NCBI GenBank assembly: GCA_947463325.1
Contig: CANHQT010000004.1
Location: 48,810-112,809, forward strand
DNA length: 64,000 nt
Source: Sphingomonadaceae bacterium
Lineage (GTDB): Bacteria > Pseudomonadota > Alphaproteobacteria > Sphingomonadales > Sphingomonadaceae
Direction: 5' to 3'
Each line of letters starts with the position of its first letter. Within the stretch, counting starts at the first letter, position 1. The notes beneath the pieces are model-generated. The model was not told where the DNA came from, made no database searches, and saw only the letters and a list, made by a program, of their open reading frames with translations. Both the position numbers and the translations under genes were made by a program. Positions 54,307 to 64,000 of the stretch are shown piece after piece.

Positions 54307-56895
54307 TCATTCGATTTGGGAGCGGAGCTGCACCACAAATTGCCCTGCCGGGCCGCCACCGGGCAATGTGCCTTTGGGATTGATGCACACGTGCCGGACC
54401 TGCGGGTCGTAACCGGCAGCGGGCGTATAGGTGCATTGCGCGAAGGATGCGGGCGCAGCCGCGCTATTGGAGAAGCGCAGATCCGTCGTCGGCGTCAGGG
54501 TGAGGCCGGGCGTGCCGCTCTGGAACCCGACTATGCCGCCGAGGGCCGGTGTAACGGCGTTGTAGAAGGCATGCGCGGGATCCAGCCTGATCGCGACGAA
54601 GATAGAGTCCGCATCGGTGCTGCCGGTACCGGCATTGCTGACAGTCGTCGTCAGAAGGATATCATTGCCGGGCGTGGCAAAGGGATTGTCAGCCGGAGGA
54701 ACGAAGACTTCGGACGAGATGGCAACGGTCAATGCCGCCACTCCGTCCGCCGTGGCGACGGCGGAAAATTCCGAGCTAATGTCCCAAGACCCGGCAGCCG
54801 TGCGCCGGCTGGTGGTGGCCGAGATAATGTCGCCGATCGCCACCGGTTGCAGCGTGGCGAGCGTGCCCGTGTAGCTTTGCACCCCACCAGCATGGTTGAC
54901 ATCGACATGGCCGAGATAGCGTTCCCCTTCACCGAAGCCGGTCGGATCAGCCACGCTGTTGGCGAAAAATTCGATCCGGTAGCCATTCGCGGCCGCAGGA
55001 GCATCGAGCGTGACGCGGTAGGTCAGCTGGGTTGGGGCGGAAACGATAGCGCGATTGATCTGCGGGAAGTTGAGCAAATCATTTGCCCCTGCATCCCCAT
55101 CGCCCGCGTCATTGGCTGTGACCCCGTTGTTACCCAGATCGATCCCCAGCAGGCCGTTGGCAAAGATGCGGTTGCCAAGCAGCGCAGCGCGGGTGGCATT
55201 TTCCAGCTGAATTCCATTGCGGCTGTTATCACGGACAGTGTTGCCGATTAGGCGGATGTTGCTGCCGTTGGAGTTCACATTCACCCCAGATTGGTTGGCG
55301 GAGGCGATGACATTGCCCTGGATGGTCACATCGCTGGCATTGGCGATTGATATGCCATTGAGCGCTCCGGTGATCTCATTTCCTTCGGAAGAGCCAGCGC
55401 CGCCGATCAGCACGGTGGTGATGCTGTCCGAGGAAAAGCGGATGCCGTCCCCGGCATTGAGCAGCTGCGCAGACAATGTGCGGTTGAAGCCGATGATGTT
55501 CGACTGGATGCGGATCTGGCCATCGGACGGGCCAATGCGGTCATCGGTTTCCAGCATGATGCCCGCGCCGCCATTGTTACCGGAAATGAGATTGCGCGTG
55601 ATGTCCCGCCAGGTGGCGGTGCCCATGAAATTGTTGATCGCCACACCATTGGCGCGCGCAGCCATCCCGGCGGGATCGGTGCCGATGAAATTGCCGCGGA
55701 TGGCGGTGTCTGTGCTGCCCGCTTCGGTCACGACCCCGGCGACGACATTGGCGGAGATGACATTGCCCTGACCCGCATTGAGCCCGCCGATCCGCGCGCT
55801 GGCCCCTCTGACAAGGACGCCTCTGGCGTTGGCGCTGCTCGTGCCATTGGCGAGCAGGCCGAGATAATTGCACTGGATCGTGGCATTGCTGCTGCCCGCC
55901 ACGGTGAAAACGGCATTGTCGAAGCCGGTAAGGGACAGGCCCCTGATGGTCTGGTTGGCGCCGCCCAGCTGGAAGCCGTTGAACCCTCCGCCGCGCACAT
56001 TGACCCGCAAGTCATGCCCGTTCCCCGCCCACAGATCGCGGCATTGGGTGCCGGACTGGGTGGTACCGTCAATGGTGAGGCCGTTGGCGGTGAGGTTCGG
56101 CAGAATGGACGAGAGGGTGATCGTGTGCGGCCCTGCGCCGGGGATGGCAAAGGTGACAGTCGAGGCACCGCTTTGCGCATTGGCGAACTGGATCGCTGCC
56201 CGCAGTGACCCGGCGCCGCTGTCATTTGTGTTGGTGACCACCAGCGGGTTGGAGACGCTGACCCGCACGTTGCGAATGCCGATAATCTCGGAATTGCTGG
56301 GCAGAGCAACCCACGCCACGCTGGCGATTGTGATCCCCGCATTGACCGAGGTCTGATCGATCCGAAAGCCGATGAAGCCCCCGGCAGCGCCGCTGACCGT
56401 GGTAGGCCCGGTGACGTTGAAGACAGCCCCGTTGCTCAGCGTGACCACGATCTGTGATCGCTGGCTGCCATCATTCCAGTCCCAATATTCCAGCCCGAAC
56501 CCGAAGGCGCGCGCGGCAGGGGTGAACGTCACCCGCCCGTTACCAATGGCCGGATCGGACACTGCCGTATAAATACCGGGCAGCGTGGGCGGAGAGGGCG
56601 TCCAGTTCAAGCAGGTGCGCAGGCTGACGCAATAAGAGGAGGAGCCGAAGCCGGACGTGCCTTGCCCGATCAGCGTGAAGCCGTTCCACTGTTCGGGCGT
56701 GACGGTTGGGACCGGGCGGTCCGCAGTGATGCTGGTGAATCCTTCCACCGTGGTCGTCACGCCCGCGGACGGAAGCGCGGCGGTGTAGCTCGCTTCGCTG
56801 GTGAAGGTCGTCAGCGTCTGCGCACCAGCGATGTGCGGCGTCAAACAGACCAGCCACAGCAAAGCCGTCACCCAGAATATTCTCAGCTTCAGCAC
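54307..56895 (-). CDS. Secreted right-handed parallel beta-helix protein
   Basis: Signal peptide; NDSGAGSLRAAIQFANAQSGASTVTFAIPG; repeated GNVI/GNTVRDNSRNGIQLENATRAALLGNRIFANG-type coils. Confidence 0.8.
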   Translation of the reverse strand: MLKLRIFWVTALLWLVCLTPHIAGAQTLTTFTSEASYTAALPSAGVTTTVEGFTSITADRPVPTVTPEQWNGFTLIGQGTSGFGSSSYCVSLRTCLNWTPSPPTLPGIYTAVSDPAIGNGRVTFTPAARAFGFGLEYWDWNDGSQRSQIVVTLSNGAVFNVTGPTTVSGAAGGFIGFRIDQTSVNAGITIASVAWVALPSNSEIIGIRNVRVSVSNPLVVTNTNDSGAGSLRAAIQFANAQSGASTVTFAIPGAGPHTITLSSILPNLTANGLTIDGTTQSGTQCRDLWAGNGHDLRVNVRGGGFNGFQLGGANQTIRGLSLTGFDNAVFTVAGSSNATIQCNYLGLLANGTSSANARGVLVRGASARIGGLNAGQGNVISANVVAGVVTEAGSTDTAIRGNFIGTDPAGMAARANGVAINNFMGTATWRDITRNLISGNNGGAGIMLETDDRIGPSDGQIRIQSNIIGFNRTLSAQLLNAGDGIRFSSDSITTVLIGGAGSSEGNEITGALNGISIANASDVTIQGNVIASANQSGVNVNSNGSNIRLIGNTVRDNSRNGIQLENATRAALLGNRIFANGLLGIDLGNNGVTANDAGDGDAGANDLLNFPQINRAIVSAPTQLTYRVTLDAPAAANGYRIEFFANSVADPTGFGEGERYLGHVDVNHAGGVQSYTGTLATLQPVAIGDIISATTSRRTAAGSWDISSEFSAVATADGVAALTVAISSEVFVPPADNPFATPGNDILLTTTVSNAGTGSTDADSIFVAIRLDPAHAFYNAVTPALGGIVGFQSGTPGLTLTPTTDLRFSNSAAAPASFAQCTYTPAAGYDPQVRHVCINPKGTLPGGGPAGQFVVQLRSQIE

Positions 56896-57144
56896 GACGC
56901 CCAGTTCACCTTAGTGTTTTTTGTCCAACAGACTGCCGCCGCACATCATTCTGGGAACAACGCTCGCAAGCCTGCCGCAATGCTCAACGAAGCAAGTGGC
57001 AGATTAGTAAGACTCTGACGGGTTTGTTTCGGCGCCAACCGTTAACGCGCGCTTGCGAATTACGCCTAATTCGAGGTGATCAGCGGGGAGATTTGCGATC
57101 GCGAAACCGCATGACGCAGAGGCGCAAAGCCAGCGTGGCGCCGG

Positions 57145-57666
57145 TCAGCGTGTCGCCTGGGTGAGGCGGGGGTTGAGGCGCATCACTTCATCAAGGAAGG
57201 CGCGGGGATTGCGGAAATGGCGGCTGTCGCGATTGACCGCGAGGCCGAATAGGGCGGCGCCCTCCATCACGAAATGGACGCAGTTGCGGCGGCGGAGATT
57301 GTAACTCGGCTGCGCCTGTGCGCGCCAGCGGGCAACGAAGGCCATCAGGCGGGCATAGCCGGCATCATCAAGGCGCAGGACAAAATGCGGGCGCGACGTG
57401 GGCCGCGCCATATATTCCGCCGACACGGTTTCCATCATCCCTTCGACCGAGCCGAGCAGGATGCCCGGCGTGATGCGGCGCGCGGTGAAGCCGATGTTGG
57501 TATCAATCACCTCCCCGGTTTCGAGCCGCCCGCGCAGGACAATGAAGGCGTGCGGGTAATTCTGGTCACGCTCATGGCTCCAGAAGGTCGCGATCACCTC
57601 CGCCCGGACAGGCGAGGCGACGGTCGAGACGAGCAAGGCGAGGGCAATCAGGAGAAAGCGAAGCAT
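57145..57666 (-). CDS. Secreted hypothetical protein, possible papain-like fold
   Basis: Signal peptide MLRFLLIALALLVSTVASPVRA; YNLRRRNCVHFVMEGAALFGL. Confidence 0.6.
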   Translation of the reverse strand: MLRFLLIALALLVSTVASPVRAEVIATFWSHERDQNYPHAFIVLRGRLETGEVIDTNIGFTARRITPGILLGSVEGMMETVSAEYMARPTSRPHFVLRLDDAGYARLMAFVARWRAQAQPSYNLRRRNCVHFVMEGAALFGLAVNRDSRHFRNPRAFLDEVMRLNPRLTQATR

Positions 57667-57801
57667 CGTTTCGCCTTAGTATCGGGCCAGCGGCGCCGGC
57701 GCCAGCCATTGCGCGATTGCCGACATTGCTGAAAGTAACGCTTGATTTCCAGTGCCGGCTCATGGCCATGCTGCGCGGGACATAGGAACGGGAGGGAGCG
57801 C

Positions 57802-58617
57802 ATGGCGCGCAAGGCGATTTTCATCACGGGCGGCGGATCCGGCATCGGGCGCGCCGTGGCACGGCATTTTGCTGGGCAGGGCTGGTTGGTCGGCATTGCC
57901 GACATCAACGAGGCCGGCATGCGCGAGACGGCAGCGATGCTGCCCGACGGCCTCAGCACCACGCACCGGCTCGACGTGCGCGACCGCGACCATTGGGCGG
58001 CGGCGCTGGCGGACTTTGCCAAGGTGAGCGAAGGCCGGCTCGACGTCTTGTTCAACAATGCCGGCGTCGGCCTGGGCGGGCCGATTGACGATTTTCCGGC
58101 AACCGATTCCGACACGGTGATCGACATCAACCTCAAAGGGGTGATCAACGGGATTCAGGCGGCGATGCCGCTCCTCAAAGCCACGCCGGGCAGCACGATC
58201 CTCAACACCGGATCGGCTTCGGGCTATTATGGCGCGGCAGGCCTTTCGGTCTATTCGGCCACCAAATTCGGCGTGCGCGCAATCACCGAAGCGCTCGACA
58301 TCGAACTGGAGCCACATGGCATCCGCGTGCGTGACATCATGCCGGGATTCATAGACACGCCTTTGCTCGACCGCGTGGTGCCGGGCACCAACGAGACCAG
58401 CCGCGACAAGGTGATGCAGGCGGGCCTCGAATTCACGCCGGTCGAAACAGTCGCCGCACTCGCATGGGACGCGGTGCATGGCGATGCGGTACACACCGCT
58501 GTCGGCAAGACCGCCCGCCGCCTCGCCTTTGCGGCGCGCTGGATGCCGGGCCGCTTGCGCAGGCAGATGAAGAAGGGCCGCCGGCCCGACGGCGGCAGCA
58601 CGCTGTTGGGACGTTAA
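57802..58617 (+). CDS. SDR family oxidoreductase
   Basis: [45 protein letters not shown]. Confidence 0.92.
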   Translation: MARKAIFITGGGSGIGRAVARHFAGQGWLVGIADINEAGMRETAAMLPDGLSTTHRLDVRDRDHWAAALADFAKVSEGRLDVLFNNAGVGLGGPIDDFPATDSDTVIDINLKGVINGIQAAMPLLKATPGSTILNTGSASGYYGAAGLSVYSATKFGVRAITEALDIELEPHGIRVRDIMPGFIDTPLLDRVVPGTNETSRDKVMQAGLEFTPVETVAALAWDAVHGDAVHTAVGKTARRLAFAARWMPGRLRRQMKKGRRPDGGSTLLGR

Positions 58618-58913
58618 ACCAACGCGTCGATCGCGGCGGCCATGCGGGCGTCGCGTTCGGACAGGCCATCGGCATCATGGGTGGTGAGCGCGATGGTGAC
58701 GCGGTTGTAGACGTTCGACCATTCGGGATGATGGTCCTGCGCCTCGGCGAGCAAGGCGACGCGCGTCATGAAGGCGAAAGCCTGACTGAAATCGGCGAAG
58801 CGGAAGGTGCGGGTGATGGCGTCGCGCCCATCCTCCATAGCCCAGTCGGGGTGCGCGGCGAGCAGCGCGGCGCGGGCAGCATCGTCAAGCTTTGCGACCA
58901 TGGGTGCGTTCAT
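58614..58913 (-). CDS. 4a-hydroxytetrahydrobiopterin dehydratase (PCD/DCoH)
   Basis: [50 protein letters not shown]. Confidence 0.93.
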   Translation of the reverse strand: MNAPMVAKLDDAARAALLAAHPDWAMEDGRDAITRTFRFADFSQAFAFMTRVALLAEAQDHHPEWSNVYNRVTIALTTHDADGLSERDARMAAAIDALV

Positions 58914-59046
58914 CCTTCCAACGTCATCGAGGGGCAATTCAGAGCAGGTGCTGGCCCAGCCCTGGATGGCTTCGTCACTTCGGTCCTCGCAATGACGGGC
59001 CAAGGGGCTTTCGACAAGGCCGGAACTTGCCGTTAAGGAGGGGCCG

Positions 59047-59448
59047 ATGACGGCTGCCCTGCCCCGTTTTGCCCCTGATGCTGCCGCGATGGAGACGGTT
59101 GCGCTGGCGGCATGGGCGGCGCTGCCGGAGCAGTTCCGGGCGCATCTCCATGCCGTGGTATTCCGCGTCGAGGAATTTGCCGATGATGCGGTGCTGGAAT
59201 CGCTCGGCATCGAGAGCCCCTATGACCTCACCGGCCTCTACGAAGGGCGGCCACTGGGGCAGAAGGGCAATATCGCGACCGGCGACTTGCCCGACATCGT
59301 GCGCCTCTATCGCGTGCCCATCCTGCTCGAATGGATCGAAAGCGGGGAGGAGCTGGAGCATCTGGTGCGCCATGTGCTGATCCACGAGATCGGCCATCAT
59401 TTCGGCCTGTCCGACGAAGATATGCACGCCATCGAGGATGCCGCGTGA
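59047..59448 (+). CDS. Metallopeptidase family protein (zincin-like)
   Basis: [22 protein letters not shown] (HExxH). Confidence 0.88.
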   Translation: MTAALPRFAPDAAAMETVALAAWAALPEQFRAHLHAVVFRVEEFADDAVLESLGIESPYDLTGLYEGRPLGQKGNIATGDLPDIVRLYRVPILLEWIESGEELEHLVRHVLIHEIGHHFGLSDEDMHAIEDAA

Positions 59449-60053
59449 GCGGGGCGTTGTTGCTCGCGGCAGAGGGCCTTGCCTGCATCCGCGGCGACCG
59501 GTTGCTGTGGCGGGGTATCAGCCTGTCACTCGCGCCGGGCGATGCGGTGATGCTGACGGGCGCGAACGGTATCGGCAAATCGAGCCTGATCCGCATCCTC
59601 GGCGGCCTGTTGCCCCCTGCGGCGGGAACAGTGGCGCGCCATGCGCGCACCGCCATGGTCGATGAGCGCCATGCGCTCGACGCGCACCTGCCGCTCGGCC
59701 AAGCCCTCGGCCAGTGGGCGGCGATCGACGGGACAGGAACGGCGGGCGTCCATACAGCGATGGACCGGCTCGGCATCGCCCACCTTGCTGACGTGCCGCC
59801 GCGCTATTTCTCCACGGGGCAGAAAAAGCGCGCAGCACTGGCGCGGCTGATTGCGAGTGACGCGCCACTGTGGCTGCTCGACGAGCCCGCCAATGGCCTC
59901 GACCGCGATGGCGTGGCGCTTACCGAAGCGCTGATTGCGGCGCATCGCGCGGCAGGCGGCGCGGTGGTGTGCGCGAGCCATTTGCCGCTGACACTGGGCG
60001 AGGCGCAGACCATCGACATGGCGGCGCACCGCCCGAGCGAGACGGTATCATGA
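59445..60053 (+). CDS. ccmA: Heme ABC exporter ATP-binding protein
   Basis: TGANGIGKSSLIRILGGLLPPAAG, LDEPANGLDRDG; GTG start overlapping the upstream stop; followed by ccmB. Confidence 0.9.
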   Translation: MSGALLLAAEGLACIRGDRLLWRGISLSLAPGDAVMLTGANGIGKSSLIRILGGLLPPAAGTVARHARTAMVDERHALDAHLPLGQALGQWAAIDGTGTAGVHTAMDRLGIAHLADVPPRYFSTGQKKRAALARLIASDAPLWLLDEPANGLDRDGVALTEALIAAHRAAGGAVVCASHLPLTLGEAQTIDMAAHRPSETVS

Positions 60054-60700
60054 GCACGCTGCTTCGCCTCATCCGGCGCGACCTTACCGCCGAGTGGAGC
60101 AGCGGGAGCTGGTGGCTGCCGGTCGCCTTCTTCCTGCTGGTCGCGACGCTCTATCCCTTTGCGGTGGGGACGGACGCGCAATTGCTGGCGCGCACCGGCG
60201 GCGGCATCCTCTGGGTGGCGGCGCTGCTCGCCGCGCTGCTGCCGGTCGAGCGATTGTTCGCGCCCGATTTCGATGCCGGCGTGCTCGACCAGCTCGCCTT
60301 GCGCGGCCTTGCCGACGAAAGCGTGGCGGCGGCGCGCCTCCTGTCCCACACGCTGGGTTTTGCCGTGCCGCTGCTGATCGCGACGGTGCCGGGGGCGGCG
60401 CTGCTGGGGCTGGAGCAGGAAACATGGCAGCGGCTGGTGATCGGCCTTGCCATCGGCGCGCCGGGGCTGGCGGGCCTTTCCGTCACCATCGCCGCGATCA
60501 CGCTCGGCCAGCGGGGGAGCGGCGCGTTGGGCGGGCTGATGCTGTTGCCGCTGGGGGTGCCGGTGCTGATTTTCGGCGCAGGGATGCTCGACCCGATGGG
60601 GAGCAGCGCGATGCTGTTCCTATGCGCGGCATCGCTGCTGCTGGTGGCGGTGACGCCGTTCGCGGCCGGTGCGGCGCTGAGGGCGGCGCGGGAACGGTAG
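60050..60700 (+). CDS. ccmB: Heme exporter protein CcmB
   Basis: LLRLIRRDLTAEW...FFLLVATLYPFAVG; LFAPDFDAGVLDQLAL; LPLGVPVLIFGAGML. Confidence 0.93.
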   Translation: MSTLLRLIRRDLTAEWSSGSWWLPVAFFLLVATLYPFAVGTDAQLLARTGGGILWVAALLAALLPVERLFAPDFDAGVLDQLALRGLADESVAAARLLSHTLGFAVPLLIATVPGAALLGLEQETWQRLVIGLAIGAPGLAGLSVTIAAITLGQRGSGALGGLMLLPLGVPVLIFGAGMLDPMGSSAMLFLCAASLLLVAVTPFAAGAALRAARER

Positions 60701-60709
60701 GCGCTCCGC

Positions 60710-61582
60710 TTAGTCGCGGCTCCAGCGGGCCCAGATGGCGGTGGGGAGGAGGAGGCCGCGGGCTTCCTCGCGGATGGCGAGTTCGCCGGCCTCGACCGTG
60801 CCGCCGAGGTGGCCGAGCGTCTGTTGCAGCAATTCCTGAAGCGCGAGCGCGGAGAGGCGCACGGCATAGACGGTGAGGAAGAGCGCCCGGCTCTGACCGT
60901 CGAGCAACTGCGCGCAATCAGCCAGCAGGCCGGGGAGATGTTCCTCCAGCCGCCACACTTCCCCATCGGGGCCGCGGCCGAACTTGGGCGGATCGAGCAG
61001 GATCGCGTCATAGCGGCGGCCGCGCCGCACCTCTCGCGCGGCGAACTTCACCGCATCGTCGACGATCCAGCGCACCGGCGCATCGGAAAGGCCGGAGAGC
61101 GCCGCATTCTCCCGCGCCTGTGCCACCGATTTCTTCGAGGCATCGACATGCACCACCCGCGCGCCAGCGCTGGCGAGCGCGAGGCTGCCGACGCCGGTGT
61201 AGCCGAACAGGTTGAGAAATTCGGGCGATTCCACCGGTGCGACCTGATCTCGCAGCCAGTGCCACACCGGGGCCATGTCCGGGAAGAAACCGAGGTGACG
61301 GAAGGGAGTGGTGTGGGCGGTGAAGCGCACTTCTTCCCACGCGAGCGGCCAGCCTTCGGCCGGCACGGGCGATTCGAAATACCAGCGGCCGCCACCCTCA
61401 TCGTCCGAGGCGGGGACGAATTCACCATGCGCCTGCCAGTCGGCACTGGCGGGTTGCCACATCGCCTGCGGTTCGGGGCGAATGAAACGATAGTCGCCAT
61501 AGCGTTCGAGCTTTCGCCCGCCGCCGCTGTCGACGAGGCCGAAGTCAGACCAAGGCTCGCCGGTGAGGGTGAGGAGGGTCAT
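60710..61582 (-). CDS. Class I SAM-dependent methyltransferase (RlmI/RlmK-like)
   Basis: FLNLFGYTGVGSLALASAGARVVHVDASKKSVAQARENAALSG; YDAILLDPPKFGRGPDGE. Confidence 0.88.
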   Translation of the reverse strand: MTLLTLTGEPWSDFGLVDSGGGRKLERYGDYRFIRPEPQAMWQPASADWQAHGEFVPASDDEGGGRWYFESPVPAEGWPLAWEEVRFTAHTTPFRHLGFFPDMAPVWHWLRDQVAPVESPEFLNLFGYTGVGSLALASAGARVVHVDASKKSVAQARENAALSGLSDAPVRWIVDDAVKFAAREVRRGRRYDAILLDPPKFGRGPDGEVWRLEEHLPGLLADCAQLLDGQSRALFLTVYAVRLSALALQELLQQTLGHLGGTVEAGELAIREEARGLLLPTAIWARWSRD

Positions 61583-62973
61583 GCCCCGCCGTGCCGCAGC
61601 ACAAAATCGCGCACCGCGGCATAATCGCCGGGCAGCGAGACATAGCGTTCCTCACGGTCGAACAAATTGCCGACGCGGCCCGGCAGCACCGGGCGGCGGC
61701 CCGAGGCGCGTTCCACCGCATCGCCGAACTTGGCCGGGTGGGCGGTGGCGAGGGTGACCATCGGGATGGCAGGATCGCCATCATCGGCGCGCGCGGCGGC
61801 GAGGCCGATGGCGGTGTGCGGATCGATGAGTTCGCCTGCCGATTCCCATGCCCAGCGCAAAGCACCGGCCATGGCAGGACCATCAATGGCGGCGCTGGTG
61901 AACAGGGCCGAGGCACCTTCGCGCTGGGCGTTGGTGAGGCGCATCGCGCGGGTCGATTCAAACCCCGCCATCTGCGCGGCCATGGCGGCCCCATCACGCC
62001 CGCCGAGATCGAACAGCAGCCGTTCGAAATTGCTGCTGACCTGAATGTCCATGCTGGGCGTCGCAGTGGGGGTGACGATGCCGGCGCTGTAATCCCCCTG
62101 CGCCAGCGCGCGGTGGAGGATGTCATTGACGTTGGTCGCGACGACCAGACGCGCGACGGGAAGGCCCATGCGCGCGGCGACATAGCCGGCGAACACATCC
62201 CCGAAATTGCCGGTCGGGACCGAGAAGGCGACAGGACGGTGGGGCGCGCCAAGGCGCACAGCGGCATAGAAATAATAGACCACCTGAGCGGCAAGCCGCG
62301 CCCAGTTGATCGAATTGACGGCGGACAGGGTGAGGTGGCCGGTGACATCGGGGTCACCAAACATCCGCTTCACCATCGCCTGGGCATCATCGAAGCTGCC
62401 ATCGATCGCGACATTGTGGACATTGTCCGCAATCACCGTGGTCATCTGCCGCCGCTGCACATCGGAGACGCGGCCCGCCGGGTGGAGCATGACGATCGAG
62501 AGATTTTCACGGCCCGCCACAGCATCAATCGCCGCGCTGCCGGTATCACCGGAGGTCGCCCCGACGATAGTGATATGCCGGTCCGTGCCGGTCAGGAAGC
62601 GTTCGAACAGGAGGCCGAGCAGCTGGAGCGCGACATCCTTGAAAGCGAGCGTGGGCCCGTGGAACAGTTCGAGCAGCCATTGGCGCTGATCAAGCTGTTT
62701 CAGCGGCACCACCGCCGCATGATCGAAACGGGCATAGGCCGCGCGGGTGAGGCTGCGCAGTTCCTCCGCAGTCAGGCTGTCCCCGACAAAGGGCGCGAGG
62801 ACGCGCGCCGCAGTCTCCGCATAATCGAGGCCCGCGAGGTCCGCGATGTCCTGCTGACTCAGCTCAGGCCAGGCCTCGGGCAGATAGAGCCCGCCATCCG
62901 GCGCAAGGCCGGCAAGGGTCACGCCCCTGAAATCGAGCCGGTCGGGTGCGCCGCGGGTGGAACGGTAAAGCAT
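61579..62973 (-). CDS. thrC: Threonine synthase
   Basis: ELFHGPTLAFKDVALQLLG, GATSGDTGSAAIDAVAGRENLSIVMLHPAGRVSDVQRRQMTTV, SVPTGNFGDVFAGYVA. Confidence 0.96.
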   Translation of the reverse strand: MLYRSTRGAPDRLDFRGVTLAGLAPDGGLYLPEAWPELSQQDIADLAGLDYAETAARVLAPFVGDSLTAEELRSLTRAAYARFDHAAVVPLKQLDQRQWLLELFHGPTLAFKDVALQLLGLLFERFLTGTDRHITIVGATSGDTGSAAIDAVAGRENLSIVMLHPAGRVSDVQRRQMTTVIADNVHNVAIDGSFDDAQAMVKRMFGDPDVTGHLTLSAVNSINWARLAAQVVYYFYAAVRLGAPHRPVAFSVPTGNFGDVFAGYVAARMGLPVARLVVATNVNDILHRALAQGDYSAGIVTPTATPSMDIQVSSNFERLLFDLGGRDGAAMAAQMAGFESTRAMRLTNAQREGASALFTSAAIDGPAMAGALRWAWESAGELIDPHTAIGLAAARADDGDPAIPMVTLATAHPAKFGDAVERASGRRPVLPGRVGNLFDREERYVSLPGDYAAVRDFVLRHGGA

Positions 62974-63012
62974 GGCCGATCGCCTAGCGGGACGGGACCG
63001 AGCCTGCAACGG

Positions 63013-63663
63013 TCAGTGCCCCTGCCCTTCGCGCCGCCGCCGCCGCAGTGCGAGGACGTAGATCACCGCCGCGGCGAGCGCGAAGAAGAACCATTGGCCA
63101 GCGTAGGCGATATGATTGTTGGGCACGGACGAAGGATCAGGCGGCGCGCTGGCGAGGAGGCCGGGCGCGGGCGTGGCGGAGACAATCATCGGGCGCGGTA
63201 TAGGGCGCGTGCCCATGAGCGTGGCGATGAGGCCGCCTTCGACCGGCTCTGTCGTGGCGATGCCGCTGACTTCCCCGCCGGTCCATTGCGGCTGGAACTG
63301 CGCATCCTCACTCACCCCCATGTCGACGATGAAGCCCGGCCCTTCCGCGCCGCGCTTGCATTCGGCAAGGAAGCGGTAACCGCTGCGGCCGTCCGTGCTA
63401 CGCCCGCCGATCGGGCGCCATGCAGCGACCCCGAGGCAGGTGGCGCTGGCGCGGCGGAACATGGCGCTGTCGGGCATCGGCCCTGCCATGGGGAGGGCGA
63501 TGGATTCTGCCGTGCGGTTGCGTTCATAGGTGGCGAGCAGCGCGTCCTTTTCCCCTGCCCGGCCCCACTGCCAGACACCGAGCGCGATCATCGTCGCGCA
63601 AGCGGCGGCGACGATGATGGTGGGGATGATCGGCCAGCGCTGCGATGTGGGAGCTTCAGTCAT
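63013..63663 (-). CDS. SURF1 family protein
   Basis: ALGVWQWGRAGEKDALLATYERN; NNHIAYAGQWFFFALAAAVIYVLALRRR. Confidence 0.9.
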   Translation of the reverse strand: MTEAPTSQRWPIIPTIIVAAACATMIALGVWQWGRAGEKDALLATYERNRTAESIALPMAGPMPDSAMFRRASATCLGVAAWRPIGGRSTDGRSGYRFLAECKRGAEGPGFIVDMGVSEDAQFQPQWTGGEVSGIATTEPVEGGLIATLMGTRPIPRPMIVSATPAPGLLASAPPDPSSVPNNHIAYAGQWFFFALAAAVIYVLALRRRRREGQGH

Positions 63664-63738
63664 GGCCGCTTCCTGTCACTGTGGGGCAGTTTCGTCCAGT
63701 CGCGCGGGTGCGTGCATCATCGCAGGAGGGGAAAGCGA

Positions 63739-63772
63739 AAAGGGCGGCCTCGCGTAATGCGGGCCGCCCTTT
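63739..63772 (-). terminator. Hairpin terminator between cox3 and SURF1
   Basis: AAAGGGCGGCC...GGCCGCCCTTT. Confidence 0.75.
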
Positions 63773-63808
63773 CGTTTGCCATGTGCCGGTGGGCACCGAG
63801 CCCACGGA

Positions 63809-64000
63809 TCAGTGGATCGGTGCGCCCCAGCCGCCCCAGACATAGACGACGATGAACAGGAACAGCCACACCACGTCGACGAAGTGCCAGTACCAGGCAG
63901 CGGATTCGAAACCGAAATGCTGCTGCGGGGTGAAGTGGCCCTTATAGGCGCGCACCAGGCAGACGATCAGGAAGATCGTGCCGACCAGCACGTGGAAGCC
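63809..64000 (-). CDS. Cytochrome c oxidase subunit III, C-terminal part (truncated by window end)
   Basis: [58 protein letters not shown]. Confidence 0.96.
   Translation of the reverse strand, partial: GFHVLVGTIFLIVCLVRAYKGHFTPQQHFGFESAAWYWHFVDVVWLFLFIVVYVWGGWGAPIH

Noticed and set aside
49743-57020. Shared GACTCTGACG and TTTTTyTGTCCAA strings upstream of the autotransporter and beta-helix genes
   Set aside because: Short, and order and distances differ between the two genes; probably chance.
60050-60700. ccmAB without adjacent ccmC-I as a novelty
   Set aside because: Split ccm loci are common in alphaproteobacteria and the rest may lie outside the window.
61591-63855. 754-aa plus-strand ORF
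   Set aside because: Antisense across thrC and SURF1, both well supported on the minus strand.
1-64000. CRISPR array, IS element or integrase
   Set aside because: No regularly spaced repeats and no transposase or integrase motifs seen in the supplied ORFs.

Overview
This is a ~64 kb, GC-rich alphaproteobacterial chromosomal window. The gene content (NAD-dependent large GDH, TIGR02300/FYDLN protein, TonB receptors, SURF1/COX3) suggests Sphingomonadales. Most of it is ordinary core genome: nrdA/nrdB, aroA-cmk-rpsA-ihfB, tesA/ybbA/ybbP homologues, thrC, ccmAB, SURF1-COX3, kynA plus a kynureninase-like gene, and four tRNAs (Thr-CGT, Ala-GGC, Leu-TAA, Tyr-GTA). I found no CRISPR array, IS element or prophage. 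The best candidate for something new is a low-GC, two-gene, translationally coupled cassette at 25.3-26.5 kb. It encodes a DUF5343-like protein and a Swt1-type HEPN protein with an intact RX4H motif. It sits 3 nt downstream of a diverged duplicate of the nrdB 3' end, next to the intact nrdB, and has an operator-like palindrome upstream. Secondary findings are: a 35-aa membrane microprotein behind an FNR/Anr-type box (17.34 kb); a composite hairpin repeat following two different tRNA genes (31.7 and 51.55 kb); an orphan gene interrupted at a G8 homopolymer and bracketed by ~38-bp direct repeats (50.7-51.5 kb); a probable formylglycine-generating-enzyme remnant (54.1 kb); and a TonB receptor/PepSY/ABC-2 cluster. 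All family assignments are made by eye from motifs and general similarity; no database search was run.
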